Shown: positions 8,161 through 14,038 of the stretch, one piece after another | How positions within the stretch are numbered: the stretch's first letter is position 1 | Layout: every line of letters starts with the position of its first letter | DNA from: Nocardia vulneris | GTDB taxonomy: Bacteria; Actinomycetota; Actinomycetes; Mycobacteriales; Mycobacteriaceae | Assembly (NCBI RefSeq): GCF_001613425.1 | Contig: NZ_BDCI01000060.1 | Location: 1 to 39,739 of the forward strand | DNA: 39,739 bases | Direction of reading: 5' to 3' | The notes under the pieces: model-generated | Seen by the model: the letters and a program-made list of their open reading frames with translations, nothing else | Databases searched by the model: none | What the model was told of the DNA's origin: nothing | Made by a program: the position numbers and the translations under genes

Positions 8161-8349
8161 TTCAGAAACGCCGCTGGTCCCCTCCACCTGCGGCGCCTCG
8201 ATCACCGGCCCTGCTCCCTTGCCGGTGACGTTGTCATCATCACCGCGGGTGGCGCGATCCAGCCAAGTCCGAGAGTCGGCGTGCTCGCCGAAACAGCAGC
8301 TCAGCGTAGGTAGATCGAATTTCCGGTCCGGAACGATCGGATGCCGCGC

Positions 8350-9036
8350 TCAACTTCGGAAATACATCCGCACCCGCGAATCATCGGAGACGATCAGGTC
8401 ATCCAGGCTGCCTGCCGCAATGACCTGCCCTTTGCTCATGATCACCAGATGGTCGGCGTACCCGGTCGCGATGAGCAAGGGCATGTCGTGGGTGATCACG
8501 AGCACCGCCGCACCGGCGTCCGCGTACTCCCGGATCGACTTCCACACACCGAAAGCCGTGCCTTGATCCAGGGACGCGGTCGGGCTGTCCGCGATCAGCA
8601 CATCCGGGTCGGTGAGCAGCGCGGCGGCGACTGCCGCGCGTTGAATCTGACCGGCAGAGTTGTGCTGCGGCAACAGATCCAGCGCTGCGGACGGATAATG
8701 CGCGGCGGCACAAGCACGTTCGACCGTCCACCTTCCGTTTCCCGATGCCGACTCCCGCAGTTGCGCCCCGACCGACCGATCCCTGGCAAACGCATCGATA
8801 CCGTCCTGCGGAACGTAACCGACCCGCCCCTCGACCAGCACCTTCCCGGTGGTCCGCGCCGACTCCGGCAACCGCCCGGTCAACGCATACGCAACCATCG
8901 TCTTCCCATCCCCCGGCCCGCCCAGCAACACAGTGACCTGCCCGGCACGCACCCGCAGATCCACTTCCGTGAGCACAGTGTCGCGCCACCGCCCCGTATC
9001 GATATCCACAGTGAGAGAAAGCAGTTCAGCAGCCAC
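8350..9036 (-). CDS. Orphan ABC-type ATPase with degenerate active site
   Basis: A 228-residue nucleotide-binding protein closest in layout to the Dpp/Opp/Nik peptide-nickel importer ATPases. Walker A is GGPGDGKT (about 38-45), the Q-loop lies in GYVPQD, and the H-loop is VITHD. Two key elements are altered. The signature LSGGQ reads NSAGQ, and the Walker B end reads IADSPT where ADEPT is normal, so the catalytic Glu is replaced by Ser. No permease or binding protein is encoded within several kilobases. It may be a weak or non-hydrolysing subunit, a regulator or a decaying gene. The GTG start at 9036 follows a GGGGGT stretch. About 190 bases without features separate it from the STAND gene. 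Confidence 0.8.
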   Translation of the reverse strand: MAAELLSLTVDIDTGRWRDTVLTEVDLRVRAGQVTVLLGGPGDGKTMVAYALTGRLPESARTTGKVLVEGRVGYVPQDGIDAFARDRSVGAQLRESASGNGRWTVERACAAAHYPSAALDLLPQHNSAGQIQRAAVAAALLTDPDVLIADSPTASLDQGTAFGVWKSIREYADAGAAVLVITHDMPLLIATGYADHLVIMSKGQVIAAGSLDDLIVSDDSRVRMYFRS

Positions 9037-9140
9037 ACCCCCAGTCTCACCCGGACGCGCCCGATAGGCCTACGCGCAGCCGGCCTGACGAGCCCGCGCA
9101 AGATCGGGAGCATTGCGCCCGACGAGGCTGGAGCACGTCA

Positions 9141-9773
9141 TCAGCCGACGTTCTCGGCGTGTGCTTGCAGGTACCGGGTGATGGCCAGGACCCCCTCCGC
9201 GATGACAACCGGATCCCCGCCCGCGGCGCGGCGGTGGGCGAGTTCCACCACACGGTCGCCGAGTTCGACGGCCAACTCGGTGACCAGCACGTCGGTGCTC
9301 GCAGGAAGCAGGCCCCTCGTGATCATGGCCTGGTGGACCATGGCGGCGAAGCGGTGCCGGTGCGGGACGGCGTCGGGTAGCTCGCCGGTCAGCCGGCCCT
9401 GGTGATAGATCGTTACCAACTCCGGGTAGGCGTTGCGGTAGAGCTGGCGGTGCAACTCCATCAGCTGGTGCACCATCTCCGCGAGGGTACCGGCGGACAG
9501 CGCGGCCAAACGTTGCGGCAGTTCCTCGTCGAGACGATCCATGATGCGCAAAGCCAATTCGCCTAGCACCGCTTCACGATTGGCGAAGTACTGATACAAC
9601 GTGGCGACGGGCAGTTGGGCACGTTCGGCGATGCTGCGGGTGGTGACAGCCTCCGCACCTTGCTCGTCGAGGAGGTCCTTGGCTGCCCGCAGTATCCGCT
9701 CGACGCGCTCGCGGCTGCGCTCCTGGACCGGCTCGCGCCGGCGATGCGGGAATTCGCTGGCCATGCGTGCCAT
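9141..9773 (-). CDS. TetR-family transcriptional regulator
   Basis: A regulator of about 210 residues. Its HTH is AVTTRSIAERAQLPVATLYQ, followed by YFANREAVLGELA, a strongly canonical TetR N-terminus at about residues 42-75. The C-terminal half is helical with the family-typical LTGELPDAVPHRHRF segment. In-frame starts exist at GTG 9779, ATG 9773 and ATG 9764; none has a strong ribosome binding site, and 9773 is a compromise. A palindrome 19 bases upstream (9792-9804) is a likely autoregulatory operator. No obvious divergent target enzyme is present, only the weak small frame at 9861-10019. The orphan ABC ATPase lies 104 bases downstream on the same strand. Confidence 0.87.
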   Translation of the reverse strand: MARMASEFPHRRREPVQERSRERVERILRAAKDLLDEQGAEAVTTRSIAERAQLPVATLYQYFANREAVLGELALRIMDRLDEELPQRLAALSAGTLAEMVHQLMELHRQLYRNAYPELVTIYHQGRLTGELPDAVPHRHRFAAMVHQAMITRGLLPASTDVLVTELAVELGDRVVELAHRRAAGGDPVVIAEGVLAITRYLQAHAENVG

Positions 9774-9791
9774 CTTCACACGCCAAAAACC

Positions 9792-9804
9792 TGAATGCGA
9801 TTCA
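9792..9804. promoter_or_regulatory. Candidate TetR operator
   Basis: TGAATGCGATTCA is a perfect inverted repeat with five-base arms and a three-base centre. It lies 19 bases upstream of the tetR start. On the minus strand ACATGAA occurs twice in a row just upstream. Placement and symmetry fit a TetR autoregulatory site. Confidence 0.6.
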
Positions 9805-9860
9805 TGTTCATGTTAATCTAGACGTGGCTGCTCTCACACGAGAAGTCAGGCCCGGGGGAA

Positions 9861-10019
9861 ATGAGGGGGTTCTGGTGTCGGCGGACCGATGATGTTCCGT
9901 CGACCCGCCAGACCGCAGCCCGCGGGCAGTGCATGGACGACAACAGCATTCAGCATCTCGGCGTCCGCGAACACTTTTGCGGACGCCGCTGCGTCGCTGA
10001 AACCTGTAGCGAGGCATAG
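9861..10019 (+). CDS. Possible 52-residue Cys-rich peptide
   Basis: An ATG preceded by GGGGGAA opens a 52-codon frame ending at TAG 10017-10019. The product has five Cys, four of them in the last 30 residues (GQCMDDNS and then CGRRCVAETC). It is divergent from the TetR gene with the palindrome between them, the usual place for a regulated target. Nothing else supports it: no family is recognised, and short frames arise by chance in GC-rich DNA. It is listed as a weak candidate only. Confidence 0.2.
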   Translation: MRGFWCRRTDDVPSTRQTAARGQCMDDNSIQHLGVREHFCGRRCVAETCSEA

Positions 10020-10205
10020 GGTCCTGCATCATCTCTCCAGGAAAGTCCGGCGCGCGTGTCACCGGCTCTGCCCGAGCCGATCGGCACCCCCCGAGATCCG
10101 CTGCGACCGGATGGACGAATGCGCCCGGCTCGCCGCAGCCGATCCCCCGCCACCCCGGCGGCAAGCTCGTGCTCACCCCTGCGAGCATCGACCTACGCCG
10201 CGCCG

Positions 10206-10466
10206 GTGCCAAAGATCAGGCTGAACAACATCTCCGATAAGACCGCCGTCGTGTTCGTGGAGCCATGGGCGGACGGACACTGGATGCGCCCGCGAGAGAC
10301 ATTCACCGTCGAGTTCGACGCCGACTCCGCCCAGCACGTCCTCGGCGATACGGACGTTGATGTGTCGTGGCACGACCAGGGCCTCGTCGTCGGGACCGCC
10401 GCCGTCATCGAGGTCGTCGCGCAGCGGCGGCTCGGCGATCGCGTCACCTCAGCGGCTACTCCTTGA
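10206..10466 (+). CDS. Small conserved-looking hypothetical protein
   Basis: An 86-residue product from the GTG at 10206. The core (TAVVFVEPWADGHWMRPRE, then TFTVEFDAD) resembles short beta-rich actinobacterial proteins with a V-x-V-E-P...PGE-x-F pattern whose function is unknown. The frame is open further upstream to 10056, but that part is Pro/Arg/Ser-rich and looks non-coding. No convincing ribosome binding site precedes 10206, so the start is uncertain. There is no signal peptide or membrane segment. About 270 bases of featureless DNA lie between it and the tRNA. Confidence 0.5.
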   Translation: MPKIRLNNISDKTAVVFVEPWADGHWMRPRETFTVEFDADSAQHVLGDTDVDVSWHDQGLVVGTAAVIEVVAQRRLGDRVTSAATP

Positions 10467-10712
10467 TCTTGTCGAGGGAGTAGGCAGCCATGGAGCACAC
10501 GACAAGCCGACGATGAATGCTTGCATGACCCTCCCTCACTACAGTTATCGGCGGCCAGAGCCGACCCACCCGCCCGGCGATGGTCGGCGGGAATACCAGA
10601 GCGCGGATAGTGGTGGCGACGCTTGTGCCGAGGAAGCAATCGCGACGACCATGTGCCCTGAGCGGCCAGCTCGGAACCGCTGTCCGCCGACGGCTCAGCC
10701 GACAGCGGCGAG

Positions 10713-10740
10713 ACAAAACCCCTGTTCAGAGGGGGTTTGT
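10713..10740 (-). terminator. Hairpin just after the tRNA
   Basis: ACAAAACCCC and GGGGTTTGT pair around a short loop, directly after the 3' end of the tRNA on the minus strand. Position and stem fit a terminator or a processing site; there is no long T-run. Confidence 0.5.
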
Positions 10741-10813
10741 GGGGCGGGTGGGGCTCGAACCCACGACCAATGGATTATGAGTCCACGGCTCTAACCGACT
10801 GAGCTACCGCCCC
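10740..10813 (-). tRNA. tRNA with CAT anticodon (Met, or Ile2)
   Basis: On the minus strand a complete cloverleaf is seen. The acceptor GGGGCGG pairs with CCGCCCC. The D-arm contains AGCTCAGTCGGTTAGAGC. The anticodon stem GTGGA/TCCAT encloses loop CTCATAA (anticodon CAT). The T-arm is GTGGG-TTCGAGC-CCCAC, and the discriminator is A at 10740. CCA is not encoded. A CAT anticodon fits elongator Met or lysidine-modified Ile2. The acceptor lacks the C4-G69 pair used for Ile2 recognition by TilS in E. coli, which favours Met, but this was not tested against actinobacterial models. It is not the initiator type, since GGG/CCC pairs are absent from the anticodon stem. Confidence 0.95.
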
Positions 10814-10955
10814 CGGGCTGCGGGCAGGTACCGCAGCTTCGGGGGATGGTACCGGCTCGGGTGGGGCGGACACCACTTCGACCCGCGGGTGGTAGGTGTG
10901 ACCAGGGGTGGCGGTTAGGGTGGGGTGTCCCGCGACCGTACAGGAGGGTTGGACC

Positions 10956-11387
10956 ATGGCCGGTGTGTTCGCGAATGTGCTGAAGGTGCACCAGTGGGTG
11001 TATGAGAACAGTGGCGGGCTGGTCGGCCACCGGATCTTGTTCGGGAATCCGACTTTGCTGCTGCGGACGGTGGGGCGCAAGACGGGGCAGGCGCGGACGT
11101 CGGCGCTGACCTATGCGCGTGATGGTGCGGATTATCTGATCACGGCGTCCAATGGCGGTTCGCCGCGGCCGCCGGGCTGGCTGGCGAATCTGAAAGCGCG
11201 GCCGGAGTGCGAGATTCAGGTCGGGCGACGCACCACGCGGGTGACGGCGCGGGCCACCTATCCCGAGGATTCGGAGTATGCCCGAAGGTTCGCTCTCGTG
11301 GACAAGGTGAACCAGGGTCGCTACACCGAATACCAGAAGCAGACGAAGCGGCCTATTGCTGTGGTGGTGCTGACGCCGATCGGCTGA
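10956..11387 (+). CDS. F420-dependent nitroreductase family (Ddn-like)
   Basis: A 143-residue protein of the deazaflavin-dependent nitroreductase family of mycobacteria and relatives. Such enzymes use reduced F420 to reduce quinones or nitro compounds at the membrane face. Motifs are LLLRTVGRKTGQARTSALTY (about 37-56), YLITASNGG and PPGWLANLKARP, all diagnostic. The start is the ATG at 10956, with AGGAGG at 10942-10947 at good spacing; the frame is open 48 bases further up but that part is not protein-like. It is a single gene divergent from the tRNA and convergent with the small membrane protein gene. It supports a mycolic-acid actinomycete as host. Confidence 0.92.
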   Translation: MAGVFANVLKVHQWVYENSGGLVGHRILFGNPTLLLRTVGRKTGQARTSALTYARDGADYLITASNGGSPRPPGWLANLKARPECEIQVGRRTTRVTARATYPEDSEYARRFALVDKVNQGRYTEYQKQTKRPIAVVVLTPIG

Positions 11388-11393
11388 ACGCGG

Positions 11394-11588
11394 TCAGTCG
11401 CGCCGGTAATCGTCGTAGTCGTCATCGGTGTAGCCGTCTTGGCGGTCGTCCCATTCGGCTTCGTACTCGTCGGGATCGTCGCGCTCCCAACGTCTCCCGT
11501 CGGCCGGGGGTCTGCTGGCGATTTGCACGACAGCGACCACGACGGCGAGCACGAGCACGACCACACCCACAACGATCAGAGTCTCCAC
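11394..11588 (-). CDS. Small membrane protein with acidic tail
   Basis: A 64-residue product from a GTG at 11588. One strongly hydrophobic segment (residues 3-24, LIVVGVVVLVLAVVVAVVQI) is followed by a short basic patch and then an acidic, Asp/Tyr-rich tail (DDPDEYEAEWDDRQ and so on). This is a typical single-pass small protein with a charged cytoplasmic tail. The in-frame reading continues upstream as Arg-rich nonsense antisense to the next gene, so the GTG was chosen. The gene is convergent with the nitroreductase, six bases from its stop, and downstream of the oxidoreductase. No family is recognised. Confidence 0.65.
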   Translation of the reverse strand: METLIVVGVVVLVLAVVVAVVQIASRPPADGRRWERDDPDEYEAEWDDRQDGYTDDDYDDYRRD

Positions 11589-11644
11589 GCAGGGCACCCT
11601 AGCGCCGAGCCAGGGTGCCCGCCAGACCGTCGAACCGACCGGTC

Positions 11645-12652
11645 TCAGACAGTGGATTCGATGGTCAGCAGCGTGCGCCCGAGCGCGGTCCGCGATTCGA
11701 TGGCGGCGTGTGCGCGTTCGGCCTCGTCGAGCGAAAACGTTTGCCCGATCACCACTTCCAGCCGTCCCGCCGCTGCCTCGGCGAGCGAACGTTCGGCTAG
11801 TTCCGGCCAGTCGGTGTCGCCGTTGGTCAGATCGAACAAGCCGTAGACGGTGATGTCGTGCGCCGCCACAACATCGGCGTCGGGGACCGCGAATTCGCCC
11901 GCGGAACCGCCGTATCCGAGGAACCGGCCGTGCGCCGCGACGGCCGCGAGCGCGGCCTCCCCCAGTGCGCCACCCGCACCGTCCAAGACGACCTGTGCGC
12001 CGGCGCCGCCGGTGGCCGCACGGGCGACGCCCGCCCAGCCGGGTTCGGCATAGTCGACCACCACTTCGGCGCCGAGCCGTTGCGCCAGTTCGAGTTTCGC
12101 GCGGCCGCGGGCGGCGGCGATCACGTGCGCGCCCGCGGCCCGGGCCAGCTGGATCAGCAATGTACCGAGCCCGCCCGCGGCGGCGGTGATCAGCACCCAC
12201 TCACCCGGCCGGACGGCGGCGCGATCGAACACCGCGAGCGCGGTCCTGCCGTCGTGGGTGAGCGCGACGGCTTGCGCGGAACTCAGGCCCTCGGGCACCT
12301 CGGTGAGCGAATCGACGTTGGCCAGCGCCTTTTCGGCATACCCGCCGATCGGCTTACCGCCGCCGACCCGGCTGGCCGCGGTGGCGGTGGCGACCCGCCG
12401 CCCGACCCAGGACGGATCCACGTCGGCGCCGACCGCGCGCACGACGCCGGACACCGCACCGCCGGGCACATAGGGCGGCTCCAGTTGGAAGTAGTCGCCG
12501 CCCCAACCGCTGCGCAGCCGGGTGTCGAGGAACATCACGTCGGCGGCCGCCACCTCGACGACCACCTGTCCGGGTCCGGCGACGGGCTCGGGCACCTCAC
12601 GCACCGTGAGTACCTCCGGCCCACCGAATTCCACTGCTTGCACGGCCCGCAT
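11645..12652 (-). CDS. Zinc-independent MDR / quinone oxidoreductase-type protein
   Basis: A 335-residue medium-chain dehydrogenase/reductase. The N-terminal GroES-like domain (PEPVAGPGQVVVEV, PPYVPGGAVSGVV) lacks the Cys/His set of zinc alcohol dehydrogenases. The Rossmann part has AAAGGLGTLLIQLARAAGAH near residue 150 and the end of the quinone oxidoreductase group (GRTLLTIE). It should reduce quinones or enones with NADPH. The start is the ATG at 12652, because GGAGG lies at the right distance before it; the ATG at 12664 would have the ribosome binding site inside the gene. A MerR/SoxR-type promoter stands 41 bases upstream, so induction by redox stress or an electrophile is likely. Confidence 0.9.
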   Translation of the reverse strand: MRAVQAVEFGGPEVLTVREVPEPVAGPGQVVVEVAAADVMFLDTRLRSGWGGDYFQLEPPYVPGGAVSGVVRAVGADVDPSWVGRRVATATAASRVGGGKPIGGYAEKALANVDSLTEVPEGLSSAQAVALTHDGRTALAVFDRAAVRPGEWVLITAAAGGLGTLLIQLARAAGAHVIAAARGRAKLELAQRLGAEVVVDYAEPGWAGVARAATGGAGAQVVLDGAGGALGEAALAAVAAHGRFLGYGGSAGEFAVPDADVVAAHDITVYGLFDLTNGDTDWPELAERSLAEAAAGRLEVVIGQTFSLDEAERAHAAIESRTALGRTLLTIESTV

Positions 12653-12692
12653 GACATCCTCCATCGCTGTTCTGCCGGTTTCGACAGAGCCC

Positions 12693-12723
12693 AGCTTGGA
12701 ACCTCGAGCTTTATTGAGGTCAA
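12693..12723 (-). promoter_or_regulatory. MerR/SoxR-type promoter and operator
   Basis: On the minus strand -35 TTGACC (12718-12723) and -10 CAAGCT (12693-12698) are separated by 19 bases, the long spacer typical of MerR-activated promoters. Between them lies CCTCGAGCTTTATTGAGG (12702-12719), an inverted repeat matching the SoxR-box layout CCTCAAG-N4-CTTGAGG at most positions. It points at the oxidoreductase gene. No merR or soxR gene is in the window. Confidence 0.75.
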
Positions 12724-12758
12724 GTCGACGGGTCGTGATTATGCTCAGCGCGTAATCG

Positions 12759-13067
12759 TCAGGAGCTGCTGCCGCCGCCGCAACTACTACTGCCGCCGCC
12801 GCAACCGCTGCTGCCGCCGCCGTCGGAACTGCCACCGCCCCAATCGTTTCCGCCGTCCCCCGCAGATCCGGAGTCACCGGCGGACCATGACTGATCGCTA
12901 CCGCCGAGCCACCCACGCCCGCGCCGGCGCGGCCGTCTGGACCACTCGGTCAGCAGATGGACGAACAGGAACAGGCCACCCAGGATTACCGCGACCACGA
13001 TGAACAGCTCGACCAACGCCAGCACGGAAACCACGCTATCGGCGGTCAGGAACTGCCGCCACCACAA
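12759..13067 (-). CDS. Membrane protein with Gly/Ser/Cys tail (short paralogue)
   Basis: About 102 residues. A membrane segment (VVSVLALVELFIVVAVILGG and onward, about 12-40) is followed by a basic patch (SRRPRRRGRG) and a tail of Gly, Ser, Asp and Trp ending in CGGGSSSCGGGSSS. Its two Cys are both in the tail. The frame overlaps the end of the upstream paralogue by 22 bases with a TTG start at 13067; a GTG about 35 bases further in is also possible. The two genes are clearly co-transcribed. The tail recalls the Cys/Gly-rich ends of TIGR04222-type membrane proteins, but no conserved domain was recognised. Function unknown. Confidence 0.6.
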   Translation of the reverse strand: MWWRQFLTADSVVSVLALVELFIVVAVILGGLFLFVHLLTEWSRRPRRRGRGWLGGSDQSWSAGDSGSAGDGGNDWGGGSSDGGGSSGCGGGSSSCGGGSSS

Positions 13068-13474
13068 CTGCTACTGCTGCCGCCCCCGCAACTACTGCCA
13101 CCGCCGCAACTACTGCTGCTACCGCCGCTACAGCTGCTGCCGCTACCCCCACCACAACTGCTGCCCCCGCTGTCGTGATGTCCCCCGTGATGGTGATGAT
13201 GACCGCCGTGCCCGGGATCCCACCCACCACCGCAACTACTCCCCGCATCGGTACCGGCGAACCCGGCGGCACCGGCGGCCCAGAACGGGTCGGAGTTCCC
13301 GTATCCCCCACTGTGGCGCCGCGGGTCGCCGCCACGCTGCACGCCGAACGGTGGAACAGGCATATTCCGAGTCGAATTGCGCACCGCACGGATGATGACG
13401 AGCGGCAGGACAACGACCATCACCAGCAGGAAGATGGCCATCGCGATGAGGATCAGGGCGACGATCACACTCAT
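13046..13474 (-). CDS. Membrane protein with His and Cys/Gly/Ser tail
   Basis: A 142-residue product with ATG start at 13474. Residues 2-28 form one membrane helix, followed by a basic stretch (RAVRNSTRN) and a Gly/Pro region with a His cluster (GHGGHHHHHGGHH, about 88-100). The final 40 residues consist only of Gly, Ser, Cys and one Asp in units such as SSCGGG. All six Cys are in the region from about residue 80 on, none in the helix. The topology suggests an N-terminal anchor with a flexible, metal-binding or modified tail. It is co-transcribed with the shorter paralogue and divergent from the GRDP-like gene, 42 bases away. Function unknown. Confidence 0.72.
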   Translation of the reverse strand: MSVIVALILIAMAIFLLVMVVVLPLVIIRAVRNSTRNMPVPPFGVQRGGDPRRHSGGYGNSDPFWAAGAAGFAGTDAGSSCGGGWDPGHGGHHHHHGGHHDSGGSSCGGGSGSSCSGGSSSSCGGGSSCGGGSSSSCGGGSS

Positions 13475-13505
13475 TCATGAACGGTAGCGTTCCCGGCCCA
13501 CTGCG

Positions 13506-13518
13506 TACAGTGAACTGT
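13506..13518 (+). promoter_or_regulatory. -10 element inside a start-codon palindrome
   Basis: TACAGT at 13506-13511 is a good -10 that would start transcription at about 13517, the G of the GTG start. The palindrome ACAGT-GA-ACTGT (13507-13518) spans both -10 and start codon. The divergent gene begins 42 bases away, so one bound protein could affect both. Confidence 0.5.
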
Positions 13519-14026
13519 GCTGTCTTTCGGATTTCGCAGATCGCGGCAGCGCGGTATCGACCTGGCCGAGGTCGGCGCCGCGGTCGCCGCGCTGGACTTG
13601 CCCGATGCCGTGTTCAAGACCTGCCCGTGGGAACCACGCGAATTGGTGGCGACCGGTTTGCGGCAGTGGTTGCGCTGCTGCGGGGCGGCGATGCGGGACG
13701 GGCAGGTGATCGGCATGCCCTCGCACGCGGTCGACGAGGCGTGGCACGGGTTCATTCTGTGCACCGAGCGCTACGCCGCGTTCTGCGCCGGCGCCTACGG
13801 TCGCTTCCTGCACCATTTCCCGGAAGGCGCCGGACCGCCGAACCCCGCGCACGGCTCGATGGGTCAGCAGCTCGGTCGCACGGTAGTGGCCTGGACGCTG
13901 GTGTCCGAGCCCGGCGAGACCTGCGTGCTGTGGGATCTGGACCGCAGGGTCGGCGTCGAGCACCCGTGGGGTGTCGACGCCGAGCGCGTCGCGGCCGTCG
14001 AGGCCGAACTGCGCACCCTGCCCTGA
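13517..14026 (+). CDS. GRDP-like (glycine-rich domain protein-type) protein
   Basis: A 169-residue soluble protein. The central motif HAVDEAWHGFILCTERYAAF (about 75-94), followed by GRFLHHFP, matches the repeat of plant and bacterial glycine-rich-domain proteins (GRDP, PF07173-like): D-x-x-W-H, a C/T-x-R-Y and HH-x-P. It contains five or six Cys, including the pair in LRCCGAA. The start is a GTG that coincides with the predicted transcription start. It is divergent from the Cys/Gly/Ser-tail membrane pair and convergent with the EphD-like gene. GRDP-type proteins near low-complexity Cys/Gly membrane proteins suggest a joint function (inference); the biochemical role is not known. Confidence 0.75.
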   Translation: MLSFGFRRSRQRGIDLAEVGAAVAALDLPDAVFKTCPWEPRELVATGLRQWLRCCGAAMRDGQVIGMPSHAVDEAWHGFILCTERYAAFCAGAYGRFLHHFPEGAGPPNPAHGSMGQQLGRTVVAWTLVSEPGETCVLWDLDRRVGVEHPWGVDAERVAAVEAELRTLP

Positions 14027-14038
14027 CGAACGCCTGAC

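Larger units (their letters stand above)
9774..10205. other. Gap without a well-supported gene
   Basis: Between the TetR gene and the small gene at 10206 no long frame looks like protein in either direction. The region holds the TetR palindrome and one weak 52-codon frame (9861-10019), listed separately. Confidence 0.5.

Noticed and set aside
5854..8205. A 783-codon minus-strand frame opposite the STAND NTPase gene
   Set aside because: It mirrors the TPR repeats, is rich in Gly/Gln/Val runs without domain motifs, and lies opposite a gene with clear Walker and TPR motifs. It is a GC-bias shadow.
10456..10716. An 86-codon minus-strand frame ending MAAYSLDKIKE
   Set aside because: Only the last few residues look protein-like; the rest is Arg/Ser-rich with no ribosome binding site. 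It could be a remnant but cannot be supported.
12759..13190. Repeat-rich C/T/G tract on the plus strand considered as CRISPR or other array
   Set aside because: It is the complement of codons for Gly/Ser/Cys tails; there are no spacers of constant length.
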